DNA of 64,000 nt from Prionace glauca (GCA_037974335.1 CM075760.1:7685432-7749431); one strand, 5' to 3'. Counted from the stretch's first letter, positions 1 through 10,295 are shown. Program-made: numbers and translations. Notes: generated by a model from the sequence alone, not told the origin.

Positions 1-389
1 CTACCATCGACGTTGTAAAATACAGCAGAATTGGAATAACTGACAGGTTATTGTTTGATACTGACAGTGGCAGAGTAACACACACTGGAATTTAAATACA
101 TTATATCAATAGACCATGACTCAGTCACACTATCAAATGAAACCTAAACTTTGGTTATGGTGCACTGGATACTGACTGTATTATCATTACATTGGATCTA
201 ATGCTGTGTTCACTAACATACTGCAATGTGACTCTTATTATGTGAACAAACACTGTTTATGTTACACTCAGAGTCAGTCAGTGTTTTACTGTGTTTTCTC
301 TGTGCTCCATCTCCACTCTGATTGGACTGGAGCCTGTGTGTGTGTTATTGTTACACTGAGACCCTGTTATTATTGGACAAATAGCGAGT
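1..389. other. Unannotated AT-rich sequence
   Basis: No coding pattern, repeat or RNA gene is recognised. The base composition is ordinary until it turns sharply CpG-rich near 400. It may be distal promoter sequence of whatever starts downstream. Confidence 0.4.
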
Positions 390-900
390 CACTGTCACAA
401 TGCCCGGCTGATCGACGGCGGCGCGGACGAATGGGAAGAGGGGGCGGTGCTGGAGGACTGAACGGGAGCGTTCGGTCCTCCAACCAATAGGAGCGAAAGA
501 AGGGCGGGCCCAGCTTTGCTTAGAGCATGCGCAGTGTGTGTAATGGCGGTGGAAAGCAGGCTTTGTTTTGGGCTGGGAAATCTGTTCGAGGTGATTGGCG
601 GTACGGAGAGAGCAATGGATCGCCCAGGTGGGTGAAAACGATGCGTAAGCATGTGGTGTAAGTAGCAAACCGCGGAAGAGGTCTTCCCGGACCCAGTTTG
701 TACCGAGCAGGGCCGCAGCTCCTCAGGTTCGTCCCGGGTTAACGTTCGCCATCTTTATTGGGGGCAATATGCAGCAGTGCGTACTCGCGGCCGCCATGTT
801 TGTAGAGGGCAATGATGTCATTAAGTGGGAGGAGCTTGTTCCCCATTGTTCAGAATGGAGACAACTTGTCCATCAAACTGCATCAACCCTCTGAGTCCCA
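390..900. promoter_or_regulatory. CpG-rich promoter-like region with YY1-, NRF1- and CCAAT-like sites
   Basis: The stretch is far richer in CpG than its surroundings. It holds an inverted CCAAT setting (CCAATAGG near 484), an NRF1-like GCATGCGCAGTG near 526, and three YY1-like sites: ATGGCGG near 543, GCCATCTTT near 748 and GCCGCCATGTTTG near 790. An ATF/CRE-like TGATGTCATTA lies near 812. A 13-bp hairpin arm pair with a 4-nt loop sits at 452-481. This is the typical look of a housekeeping or zinc-finger gene promoter. No TATA box is evident. The downstream gene is not identifiable in this window, so the site could also be a relic or serve a gene on the other strand outside the window. Confidence 0.5.
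543..627 (+). other. Candidate first coding exon in the CpG-rich region
   Basis: An ATG at 543 opens 28 codons and runs into a good splice donor, CAG|GTGGGT, at 627/628. The predicted start is MAVESRLCFGLGNLFEVIG. It sits about 60 bp downstream of the CCAAT box and just after the NRF1-like site, the expected place for a first exon. No partner exon can be recognised nearby, and a second ATG in good context (795) opens only a short frame. The donor and position are seen; coding status is inference. Confidence 0.25.
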
Positions 901-1019
901 ATGTCTCATTGATGAGGCAGAGCGGTGACAGAGAGGGAAAAATAAAGGGAAATAAAAACAGAAAATACTGTAAAATCTAAGCAGATCTGACAGCATCTGT
1001 GGAGAGAGAATAGAACACT

Positions 1020-1265
1020 CTCCCCACTCACATTGTCTGTACCTTTAAGACTTGATTACCTGCAAAAATTTGCATTCCAACCATTATTTTGTGAATTGAG
1101 TTCGTGTCTTTCTATGCCTTGTTTGTGGACAGAACTCCCACTCACCTGACGAACGAGCAGCACACAGAAAGCTAGTGGATTTTGCTACCAAGTAAACCCA
1201 TTGCACTTTAATCTGGTGCATTGAGACTTCTTACTGTGTTTACCCCGGTCCAACACCGCCATCTC
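1020..1265. mobile_element. Penelope-like element terminal repeat fragment
   Basis: The segment ends in a block (1130-1265) that is a diverged version of the terminal repeats bounding the larger Penelope-like copy at 2563-3310: CACTCACCTGACGAA, GAAAGCTAGTGG, and TACCCCGGTCCAACACCGCC. No coding portion of the element is present here. The type is assigned by similarity to the better copy downstream. Confidence 0.6.
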
Positions 1266-1335
1266 CACTTCAGAGAAAATAGAACCAACGTTTCGAGACT
1301 GGATGACCCATAAAGCTTGTATATGTGTAAACAGA
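1266..1335. repeat. Foldback repeat fragment
   Basis: A short piece containing ACGTTTCGAGACTGGATGACC, a core shared with copies near 37660, 39070 and, in diverged form, 50840. The other half (AGCATCTGTGGAGAGAGAATAG, 991-1012) lies just upstream of the Penelope-like fragment, so an element may have been split. Confidence 0.4.
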
Positions 1336-1499
1336 GCATGTAAACTTCGACACCTCCACGTACCTTTGTACACCTCTATCAATCCACTTTGCTCCAAGGA
1401 GAACAACCCCAATTTATCTGAAAAAGAGGATACTGCAAGAAGGTAAAAGTGAAGGTAAGAGTTTTATAAATGTTCTTAAATAATTTAATTGGTGCTCAA

Positions 1500-2185
1500 A
1501 ATGTCAGTCAGTGGGGTTAAGTGCTGCACTTGTGAGATGTGGGAGATCTGTGATGCTTCCAGCATCTCGGATGACTAAATCTACAGGAAATGCACCCACT
1601 TGCAGCTCCTTACGGCCAGCATGGATAGGTTGGAGCAACAGTTGGATGCACTTAGCAGAATGAAGATAACGGAAAGTGTCATAGATAGGAGCTTTAGAAA
1701 CTTGGCCACACCCAAGGCAGGCAGATAGATGGGTGACTGCTAGAAGGGGCAGGCAGTCAGCATAGGAATCCCCTGTGGTCATCTCCTTCTCTAACAAGTG
1801 CACTGTTTTGGATACTGTTGGACGGTTATAGCCTATCGGGAGATAAATACAGCAAACAGAGCACTGGCACCACGGCTGGCTTTGTTATTAAGCAGGGAGG
1901 TACAAAGAGCACTAGAGCAATAGTTATAAGGAGCTCTATAGTTAGGGATGCAAATAGGTGCTTCTGTGAGCATGAAAGAGACTTCAGGATGTTGTGTTGC
2001 CTCCCTGGTGTCAGGGTCCAGGAAGTCTCTAAAAGGGTAGTAAGCATTCTGAAGTGAGAGAGTGAACAACCAGTGGCCATGGTACATATTGGTACACAGG
2101 TAGGAAGAGTGACGATGTCCTGCAACAGCAGTTAAGGGAGTTAGGTAGAAAGTTAAAAAGCAGGACCTCTTGGGTTGTAATCACA
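1500..2185 (+). mobile_element. CR1-type LINE, ORF1 fragment with SGNH esterase region
   Basis: The plus strand translates in pieces to a CR1-type ORF1: an N-terminal CxxC-like segment (TGCACTTGTGAGATGTGG near 1526), a Leu-rich coiled-coil-like stretch (near 1620-1670), then an SGNH/GDSL-esterase-like part with IVIRSSIVRDA, LCCLPGVRVQEVS and, after a frame change near 2058, a relic of the VHIGT strand. An esterase domain in ORF1 is known for CR1/L2 LINEs. Frames are broken, so the copy is dead. It is truncated before ORF2. Confidence 0.65.
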
Positions 2186-2562
2186 GGATTGCTCCCTGTG
2201 CCACCTATCCACTGTCATCTCTTAAAGTAACTCTCCCCAATCTATCAAGGCCAACTCACGTCTCATAACCTCATAGTTTTCTTAAGATTGAGCACCCTCA
2301 TCTCCGAATCAACTACCTCATTCTCCAGTTTGATTTTAAAAAATCTATCATGTTGCAGTTGCTCATCCCGAAGGGGTCTGGTACAATTGGATTGGCAATG
2401 ATTCCCTTCTCACTACACAGTACTGGCTTGCTGGCTTGCTCTCCAGTTGGTTCCTCCACATATTGGTCAATTAAACCATCCTGTATACATTCCAGGAATT
2501 CTCTTCTACGGCATTGTGGCTAATTTGATTTGCTCAATCTATGTGCAAATTAAAATCATGAT
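2186..2562 (-). mobile_element. LINE fragment (endonuclease region), left part
   Basis: Antisense LINE sequence that resumes after the Penelope-like insertion, at 3311. On the minus strand the resumed part encodes DKGVLVIMDDFN, a variant of the MGDFN motif of APE-type endonucleases. The sequence at the left junction, CAAATTAAAATCAT, is repeated at the right junction, which shows that both halves were one target. Confidence 0.55.
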
Positions 2563-3310
2563 GTGGGTGTGCCGGCATTGGACTGGCGTAAACACAGTAA
2601 AAAGTCTGACAACACCAGGTTTTAGTCCAACCGATTTATTTGATAATATTCTCACAAGCAAGTAAGCTTTCGAGGGGACTGCCTCTTCGTCAGGTGAATG
2701 GAGAGTTCTGGCCTCAGACAGAGCATATAGAGCACAGACAGTTGCTGATTAGAATGCGAATCCTTACACCTAACCTGCTGTTCAAGTCTTAAAGTGGCTG
2801 ATAATGTGAGTGGAAGGAGCACTGATCACAGTTTAAAGAGATGTCTATTGTCTCCAGACAGTACAGTAAGTGAGGTTTTGCAAACCCAGGCAAGTCACGA
2901 GGGTTACAGATAGTGCGACATGAACCCAAGATCCCTGTTGAGACCGTCCTCATGTGTGCGGAACTTGGCTATCAGTCTCTGTTCAGCGACTCTGCGCTGT
3001 CGTGTGTCATGAAGGCCGCCTTGGAGAATGCTTACCCGAAGGTCAGAGGCTGAATGCCCGTGACTGCTGAAGTGTTCGCCAACAGGAAGGGAACAGTCTT
3101 GCCTGGTGACTGTCGAGCGATGTTCATTCATCCGTTGTCGTAGCATCTGCATGGTCAATCAGCAACTGTCTGTGCTTTATATGCTCTGTCTGAGGCCAGA
3201 ACTCTCCATTCACCTGACGAAGAGGCAGTCCCCTCGAAAGCTTGCTTGCTTGTGAGAATATTATCAAATAAATCGGTTGGACTAAAATCTGGTGTTGTCA
3301 GACTTTTTAC
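2563..3310 (-). mobile_element. Penelope-like element, short copy with long inverted terminal repeats
   Basis: About 150 bp at each end are near-identical inverted repeats: AAAAAGTCTGACAACACCAG at 2599 is mirrored at 3287-3306. Between them the minus strand encodes an 84-residue block with LRQRMNEHRSTVTRQD, VGEHFSSHGHSASDLRV and RRVAEQRLIAKFRTHEDGLN, the C-terminal GIY-YIG endonuclease region of Penelope-like elements. The reverse transcriptase is absent, so this is a truncated copy. The flanks carry a 14-bp direct duplication, CAAATTAAAATCAT. High arm identity suggests a fairly young insertion. Confidence 0.75.
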
Positions 3311-3480
3311 CAAATTAAAATCATCCATGATCACCAATACTCCCTTATCACATGCATCTCTGATTTTGTGTTTAATGCCATTCCCAACATCACCACTGCA
3401 GTTTGGAGGTCCGTATCTGATATCCACTAATGTTTTTTGCCCTTTGGCGATGTGGGGGGGCAGTGTAGAATTCTTCAATG
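3311..3480 (-). mobile_element. LINE fragment (endonuclease region), right part
   Basis: Continuation of the antisense LINE interrupted at 2562. On the minus strand it reads RDACDKGVLVIMDDFNL, matching the ACKNGTALIMGDFNL of the better copy at 46425-46712. Truncated and broken. Confidence 0.55.
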
Positions 3481-3987
3481 AGCCCCTTGATTTTAGTTTA
3501 CTACAATGTGTAGACTAGATTGAGATGCCTTCGATATAGTGAGAATTCACAATGTGCCAGTCTCACAACTTTGCTCCAAGTGGGCTGATACTCTTTGAGC
3601 CTGGGAGAGCACATTTCCACTGAAGTGATCCACAAAAGCTGATGAAGGACATTTATTTAATCCTGGACAGTAAATAGTGTTTTTTCTAAAACTACAGATA
3701 GGTCTAAAATAAATACATTTGTCTCTATTCCATTGAGTCTACAGCCCTGGGCCAGGCCAGTCGGCTCAGTCAGTCTGTGTCAGTGTTTATGTTCCACATG
3801 AGCCTCCACCCACCCCTCTTCATCTCCCCCCACCAGCATATCCTTCTATTCCTTTCTCCCTCATGTATGTATCTAGCTTCCCCTTCAGTGTATTCATGCT
3901 GTTCACCTCAGTCACTCGCTGTAGTGATGAGTCTGTCATTCTCACCACTCGCTGGATAAAGAACTTTCTCCTGTTAGAGCTTATTTA
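3481..3987. other. Unannotated spacer
   Basis: No convincing coding segment or recognisable repeat. The short open frames are AT-rich or low-complexity and have no family signature. Confidence 0.35.
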
Positions 3988-4275
3988 TTAGTCACAAGTA
4001 GGCTTACGTTAACACTGCAGTGAAGTTGTTATGAAAACCCCCTTGTCCTCCCACTCTGGCTGCTGGTCGGGTACACTGAGGGAGAAATTAGCATGGCTAA
4101 TGCACCTAACCAGCACATCTTTTTGGACTGTGGGAGGAAACTGGAGCACCTGGAGGAAACCCACGCAGACACGGGAAGAACATGCAAACTCCACACAACA
4201 GAGACCCAAGCCAGGAATCGAACCCGGGTCCCTGTGCTATGAGGCAGCAGTGCTAACCCACTGTGCTGCCCTCGA
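3988..4275 (-). mobile_element. tRNA-headed shark SINE (minus), long form
   Basis: Read on the minus strand, the copy begins at 4275 with a tRNA-like head (GGGCAGCACAGTGGGTTAGC, A box; GGGTTCGATTCC, B box) and continues through the body GTGTCTGCGTGGGTTTCC to the longer 3' part near 4000. The same architecture recurs many times in this window. Possibly of the HE1 type known from elasmobranchs; the name is not checked. Confidence 0.75.
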
Positions 4276-4337
4276 AATCACATCTGGATTATTGAACCCC
4301 TTCGTAATTGTAAGGTCAGGGGGGTGGGAACTCCAGC

Positions 4338-4682
4338 ACACGGACAAAGAACATAGAACATTATAGCGCAGTACAGGCACTTCAGCCCTCAATGGTTCCA
4401 CTGGTTGGCGCAACAATCTAATGACCCTCTAGCCTAAACTATTTCAATGTTATCCATATGCCTATCCACTGACCATTTGAACGCCCTTATAGTTGGCGAG
4501 TCCACAACTGCTGCAGGCATGACCTTACTACCCTCTGAGTAAAGAACCTACCTCTGATATCCGTCCTGTAGTAACCAGCCATTTATTTAAAGCTATGACC
4601 CCTTGTGTTAGCCATCACCATCCGAGGTAAAAGGCTCACACTATCCACCGTATCCAATCCATTGATCATCTTGTATGCCTCA
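4338..4682 (-). mobile_element. CR1 LINE 3' end (minus), family B
   Basis: Starts with CATAGAACATTATAGCGCAG, the reverse complement of the 3' terminus (ATGTTCTATG) of the copy at 7366-8754. The sequence runs back through the final reverse-transcriptase codons. Truncated at its 5' side near 4682, where the C-rich minisatellite begins. Confidence 0.75.
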
Positions 4683-4977
4683 TGGGACATGGGAGCCCTG
4701 CCCCCACCCATTGCCCCCCTGCCAGGAGCCCCACTCCCACCCATTGCTCCCTCCCCTTCTGGGAGCCCCACCCCCACCCATAGTTCCCCTCGCCTCCCAG
4801 AAGCCCTGCCCCCACCCAGTGTTCCCCTTCCCCTTCCCCTCCCACTCTGGGGCCCCGCCCCCACCCATTGTTCCCCTCCCCATCCTGGGACCCCCTCCCC
4901 CACCCATTGTTCCCCTCCACCTCGCCCTCCCGGGACCCCCTCCCCCACCCATTGTTCCCCTTCCCCTCCTCGAGCCA
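4683..4977. repeat. C-rich minisatellite (CCCCACCCATTG units)
   Basis: Irregular tandem units centred on CCCCCACCCATTGTTCCCC separated by variable CCCTGGGAGCCC-like linkers, about eight copies. The open frames on both strands here are products of the repetitive composition, not genes. The minus strand has many GGGG/GGG runs and could form G-quadruplexes. Confidence 0.8.
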
Positions 4978-5240
4978 AGGTTTCTGCTCATGCGGCTGGT
5001 GGCTCCGCCCAGAGTGAGAAGCCGCTCGGTGATCTCCCCCCTCCCCCCCAGCCCAGGACTGTACATGTCCAAAGGAAGAAGGGAATCTGCACATGTGCGG
5101 GGCTGTGCCCAACCTCTGTGACCAGCAAGCTTAGATGTGGACCAATAGGAGAGTTGGAGGACTGGAAAATCTCTGGTCCTCCAGCGAATTGAACTGCAGA
5201 CTTTGGGTGAACGAAGATTGATCCTCAGAAAACCTAGAAC
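4978..5240. promoter_or_regulatory. Possible promoter-like module with CCAAT box and GGAGGAC hairpin
   Basis: Contains CCAATAGGAG near 5140 next to GGAGGACTGG...CTGGTCCTCC (5156-5182), an imperfect inverted repeat. The CpG region at 452-492 has the same two parts, CCAATAGGAG and a GGAGGACTG hairpin, in the other order. No gene start can be assigned. The link is weak and based only on these shared words. Confidence 0.25.
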
Positions 5241-5388
5241 TTCCTCATCTCTCTCACATCTCTGAGTAAAGCACTCCCCCATTTCCATTTCTTATTAATT
5301 TCTAGCTCTGTAATATATTACTGCAGCTACATTATATATTTCCAGTCATAAACTCATTGCAGCACAGAAGAAGCTAATTGGGTAACCT

Positions 5389-7157
5389 TCAGGACAGTCT
5401 GAGGGGGACACTGGGACTGTGGGACTGACAGTGAGCACCATGAGGTGAGTCTGAGGGGGACACTGGGACTGTGGGACTGACAGTGAGCACCTTGAGGAGA
5501 GTGTGAGGGGGACACTGGGACTGTGGGACTGACAGTGAGCACCTTGAGGTGGGTCTGAGGGGGACACTGGGACTGTGGGACTGACAGTGAGCACCTTGAG
5601 GTGAGTCTGAGGGGGACACTGGGACTGTGGGACTGACAGTGAGCACCTTGAGGAGAGTGTGAGGGGGACACTGGGACTGTGGGACTGACAGTGAGCACCA
5701 TGAGGTGAGTCTGAGGGGGACACTGGGACTGTGGGACTGACAGTGAGCACCTTGAGGAGAGTATGAGGGGGACATTGGGACTGTGGGACTGACAGTGAGC
5801 ACCTTGAGGAGAGTCTGAGGGGGACACTGGGACTGTGGGACTGACAGTGAGCACCTTGAGGTGAGTCTGAGGGGGGCACTGGGACTGTGGGACTGACAGT
5901 GAGCACCTTGAGGAGAGTGTGAGGGGGACACTGGGACTGTGGGACTGACAGTGAGCACCTTGAGGTGGGTCTGAGGGGGACACTGGGACTGTGGGACTGA
6001 CAGTGAGCACCATGAGGTGAGTCTGAGGGGGACACTGGGACTGTGGGACTGACAGTGAGCACCTTCAGGAGAGTGTGAGGGGGACACTGGGACTGTGGGA
6101 CTGACAGTGAGCACCTTGAGGAGAGTGTGAGGGGGACACTGGGACTGTGCGACTGACAGTGAGCACCTTGAGGAGAGTGTGAGGGGGACACTGGGACTGT
6201 GGGACTGACAGTGAACACCTTGAGGTGAGTCTGAGGGGGACACTGGGACTGTGGGACTGACAGTGAGCACATTGAGGAGAGTCTGAGGGGGACACTGGGA
6301 CTGTGGGACTGACAGTGAGCACCATGAGGTGGGTCTGAGGGTGGCACTGGGACTGTGGGACTGACAGTGAGCACCTTGAGGTGAGTCTGAGGGGGACACT
6401 GGGACTGTGGGACTGACAGTGAGCACCTTGAGGAGAGTCTGAGGGGGACACTGGGACTGTGGGACTGACAGTGAGCACCATGAGGTGAGTCTGAGGGGGG
6501 CACTGAGACTGTGGGACTGATAGTGACCACCTTGAGGAGAGTGTGAGAGGGGGTCACTGGCACATTGGGACAGTAAAACAGTACCTTGTGAGAGGGAGTC
6601 ACTGGGACACCGAGAGAGGCAAGCAACGCCTTGAGGAGAGTGTGAGAGGGGCGATCACTGGGACACCAGGGCAGAGAGTTTGCACCTTGAGGAGATTATG
6701 AGGGGAGGGCACTGGGATACTATGACAGACAGTCAGCTCCTTGAGGAGAGTGTTCGAGAGGGTTACTGTGACACCAGGGCAGAGAGTTAGTACCTTGAGG
6801 AAAGTGTGAGAGGGAGACACTGAGACAGACAGTCACACCCCCCCCCCCCCCCGGAAGTGTGTGGGGGTCACTGTGACAGTGGCATAGACAGTCAGCACCT
6901 TGAGGAAAGTGTGGGAGGTGTAAACTGGGGCAGACAGTCAGCACCTTGAGCAGAGTGGGAGAAGGGACACTGGGACAGACACTCAGCACCTGGAGGAGAG
7001 TGTGAGAGGGGCACACTGGGACAGATACTCAGCACCTTGAGGAGAGTGTGAGAGGGGGAAACTGGGACAGATACTCAGCACCTTGAGCAGAGTGTGAGAG
7101 GGGGACACTGGGACAGACGCTCAGCACCTTGAGGAGAGTGTGAGAGGGGCACAAAGA
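5389..7157. repeat. Minisatellite with 52-bp units
   Basis: From 5389 to about 6540 there are some 22 near-identical 52-bp units (GAGGGGGACACTGGGACTGT, GGGACTGACAGTGAGCACC). The main variation is GAGGTGAGTCT versus GAGGAGAGTGT. From 6540 to 7157 the units are diverged and of uneven length and include a 14-C run near 6838. Because 52 is not a multiple of three, all frames cycle; the long minus-strand open frame (426 codons) is an artefact of stop-free units. Confidence 0.95.
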
Positions 7158-7317
7158 GGATTCAAGCCACAGGTGGATTTATGCAGCACTGGAACTGGGA
7201 CCGTTTGTTTATGTCCTGTGGTGCTGAGGATTCTCTTCAATATCGACTCAATTGTCAGGGAACACAACTCTTTCTGCCAGACCATTGGATGATGGGTAAT
7301 GTGGGCACTGTCCTAAC

Positions 7318-7365
7318 GCATAAGAACATAAGAAATGGGAGCAGCAGTAGGCCTTCGAGCCTGCC
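7318..7365 (-). mobile_element. CR1 LINE family A 3' end, left part of interrupted copy
   Basis: Begins with ATAAGAACATAAGAAATGGG, the reverse complement of the family A 3' terminus. It breaks at CCTGCC (7360-7365), where a family B CR1 was inserted, and resumes at 8755. Confidence 0.85.
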
Positions 7366-8754
7366 CTATAATTTGGGAATTATAGACCGGTGAGTCTTAC
7401 TTCTGTGGTGGGTAAGGTTTTGGAAAGGATTATTAGAGACAGGATTTATAGTTATTTGGAAAGTAATGAGTTGATTAGAGACAGTCAGCATGGTTTTGTA
7501 GCGGGTAGGTCATGCCTTACTAACCTTATCGAGTTCTTTGAGAAAGTGACCAAAGAGGTGGATAGGGGTAAGGCAGTTGATGTGGTGTATATGGATTTTA
7601 GCAAGGCGTTTGATAAGGTTCACCATGGTAGGCTTCTGCAGAAAATGCAGATGTATGGGATTGGGGGTGATCTAGGTAATTGGATCAGGAATTGGCTAGC
7701 AGATAGGAGACAGAGAGTGGTGGTTGATGGGAAATATTCGTCATGGAGTTCGGTTACAAGTGGTGTGCCTCAGGGATCTGTTTTGGGGCCACTGCTGTTT
7801 GTAATTTTTATTAATGATCTGGATGAGGGTATAGTTGGGTGGATTAGTAAGTTTGCTGATGACACCAAAGTCGGAGGTGTGGTAGATTGTGAGGAAGGGT
7901 GTCATAGTTTGCAGGATGACTTAGAAAGGTTGCAGAGCTGGGCTGAGAGGTGGCGGATGGAGTTTAATGTGGAGAAGTGTGAGGTAATTCATTTCGGTAG
8001 GAATAACAGATGTGTTGAGTATAGTGCTAACGGGAGGACTTTGAATAGTGTGGAGGAGCAGAGGGATCTAGGTGTATGTGTACATAGATCCCTGAAAGTT
8101 GGGAATCAAGTAGATAAGGTTGTTAAGAAGGCATACGGAGTTTTGGCGTTTATTGGTAGGGGGATTGAATTTAGGAGTCGCAGCGTCATGATGCAACTGT
8201 ACACATCTCTGGTGCGGCCGCACTTGGAGTTTTGTGTGCAGTTCTGGTCCCCACATTACAGGAAGGATGTAGAGGCTTTGGAGAGGGTGCAGAGGAGGTT
8301 TACCAGGATGTTGCCTGGTATGGAGGGGAGATCCTATGAGGAGAGATTGAGAGATTTGGGGTTGTTTTCGCTGGAAAGAAGGCGGCTAAGAGGGGATCTC
8401 ATTGAAACATATAAGATGATTAGAGGTTTAGACAGGGTAGATAGTGATAGCCTTTTTCCTAGGATGTAAAAAGCTAGCACGAGGGGGCACGATTTTAAAT
8501 TAAGGGGGGGTAGTTATAGGACAGATGTCAGGGGTAGGTTCTTTACCCAGAGGGTGGTGAGGGACTGGAATGCCCTGCCAGCTGCAGTTGTAAATGCACC
8601 TAGTTTGGGGGCGTTTAATAGATCTGTGGATAGGTTTATGGATGAAAAGGGATTGGTTTAGGCTAGTGGGTCATTGTTTTGTAACTGGTCGGCGCAACAT
8701 CGTGGGCCGAAGGGCCTGTTCTGCGCTGTAATGTTCTATGTCTATGTTCTATGC
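7366..8754 (+). mobile_element. CR1 LINE family B, 5'-truncated, most of the reverse transcriptase
   Basis: Encodes a 359-residue reading frame (7390-8469) covering much of the ORF2 reverse transcriptase: DSQHGFVAGRSCLTNL, YMDFSKAFDKVHHGRL, TSGVPQGSVLGPLLF and the catalytic FADDTKVGG. After one stop at 8467 the frame continues through the C-terminal FFTQRVVRDWNALP block. The 3' end is the octamer-like repeat ATGTTCTATGTCTATGTTCTATG, diagnostic of CR1. Flanked by a 6-bp duplication CCTGCC (7360-7365, 8755-8760). The copy lacks the endonuclease and ORF1. Near-intact coding implies modest age. Confidence 0.9.
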
Positions 8755-9280
8755 CCTGCCATTCGACAAGATCATGGCTGATCTGAAGTGGATCAATTCC
8801 ACTTTCCCGCTTTCTCCCCATAACCCTTAATTCCCTTGTCTATCAGAAATCTATCTACCCATGATTAAATGTATTCAGCGAGGTAGCCTCCACCACTTCA
8901 ATGGGCAGAGAATTCCAGAGATTCACCACACTTTGAGTGAAGAAGTTCCTCCTCAACTCCGATCTAAACTGTCCTCCCCCCATTATTTTGAGGCTGTGCC
9001 CTCTAGTCCTGCTGTCCTTTCTAAGTGGGAAGAAACTCTCTACCTCTACCCTATCCATCCCCTTCATTATCTTATGAGATCCCCCCTCAGCCTTCGAAAC
9101 TCCAATGAGTACAGACACAGTCTATTAAATCTCTCCTCATAGGTTAACCCCCTCATCTCTTTTATCAGCTCAGTGAACCTTCTCTGCACTCCCTCCAAGG
9201 CCAATATATCCTTCCACAAGTACGCCGATCAAAACTGCACACGGTATTCCTGTTGCGGCCTCACCAGTACCCTCTACATC
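8755..9280 (-). mobile_element. CR1 LINE family A, right part of interrupted copy
   Basis: Continues the antisense family A element split at 7365. On the minus strand it encodes RTRGHSLKIMGGG, ELRRNFFTQSVVNLWNSLP, the ORF2 C-terminus, then part of the reverse-transcriptase thumb region. Truncated near 9280 where a Ty3 fossil starts. Confidence 0.85.
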
Positions 9281-9284
9281 AACG

Positions 9285-9860
9285 CATCAAATATTGCTCA
9301 ACTTCATGCAATGCACAAATTCCTGACTGATGGAGGGTGGTCCATTTTTAGAATTCAACACCTGCAGAATGCCTGGTGTCAAGAAAGAGGTGTGAAGTTT
9401 CTCCACTCTTCTCCTTATATTTGATTAACTCATCCTGAGTATGGCCATCCATTTTGAATGAGCATCTACCAATATCAGGAACACAGACCCCATGAACGGT
9501 CCGGCACTGTCCATGTGCAGTCACGTCTATGGCCAACCCAAGTGTAAAGAATAGTGACTGGTGACTGTTCTGCCCTTGTTGATGTTGCCAACACTGACAC
9601 ACAAGCAAATATCTGTATCCATACCTGGCCACCAGACGTGGCAATTTGGAGGATCGTCAATTTGCCACTCCTGGGTGGCCATGGTAAAGTTCGGCCGGGT
9701 TGGGATGGTGTCTCAGGATGACACTCTTGAACCCCATAGGAGTATGCCATCTTCCACAGTCAGCTGTTCTCTGCCACTCCAATATGGGTGCAATTCTGCT
9801 GTAACAGCCTTTTGGTTACCCCCATCAGTTCTTACTTCTCTTCAGTTTATTCAGGACTGG
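9285..9860 (-). mobile_element. Ty3/gypsy-type LTR retrotransposon fossil, pol (integrase) fragment
   Basis: Short minus-strand stretches resemble the zinc-finger and catalytic-core parts of Ty3/gypsy integrase, including the family-typical VDAHSKW. No LTRs are recognised at its ends. The element is broken in several places and is clearly old. It was probably already present when the neighbouring CR1 landed. Confidence 0.55.
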
Positions 9861-10039
9861 GTAAGTTTGCCTCCACAGCCAAATATTATTGGCTGCCGCT
9901 GGGAGAATTTTGAAAAAGTTCATGATTACTGTCTCTTCCATTGGGGATGCGACCAGTTATCTGTTAATTGTAACCAGCTCAAGGTATCTGCCTTTGCGAC
10001 TCGGCCTCCTAGTCACCCGTGTTCAGAGGACAATTAAGT
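9861..10039. other. Unannotated spacer
   Basis: Probably more of the degraded retroelement to its left, but no family feature can be read. Confidence 0.3.
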
Positions 10040-10295
10040 GTCAACCACATTGTTGCGGCCCTGGAGTCATGGTTAGGCCTGACCACGTAAGGACAACAAA
10101 TTTCCTTTCCTGGGACATTGGTGAACCAGTTAGGGCTTTCCGACAATCAACAATGTTTTTATGGTCACCAGCGGATTCTAAACTCCAGACCTATTTATTC
10201 AAATTCCACCATCTGCTGTGACGAGATTGGAATCCCGGTGCCAAATACATTAGCTGAGTTTCTGTATTAATAGTCGAGTGATAAAACCACCTGTC
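10040..10295 (-). mobile_element. Unclassified tRNA-SINE-like shark repeat
   Basis: Carries GTCAACCACATTG, GGAGTCATG, AGGCCTGACCACGTAAGGACAAC and AAATTCCACCATCTGCTGTGAC, a block shared with 21245-21510 and 31300-31390. The right end, read on the minus strand, looks like a degraded tRNA head. SINE status is inferred from the layout; the family name is not certain. Confidence 0.55.

Noticed and set aside
4583-5288. Gly-rich and Pro-rich open frames on both strands
   Set aside because: Product of the C-rich minisatellite; both strands are open at once, as expected from composition.
5346-6820. Long minus-strand open frames (up to 426 codons) rich in SVPQSQCPP
   Set aside because: They fall in the 52-bp minisatellite. 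Because the unit has no stop in several frames and 52 is not a multiple of three, all frames cycle through the same peptides. There is no start context, splice pattern or known domain.
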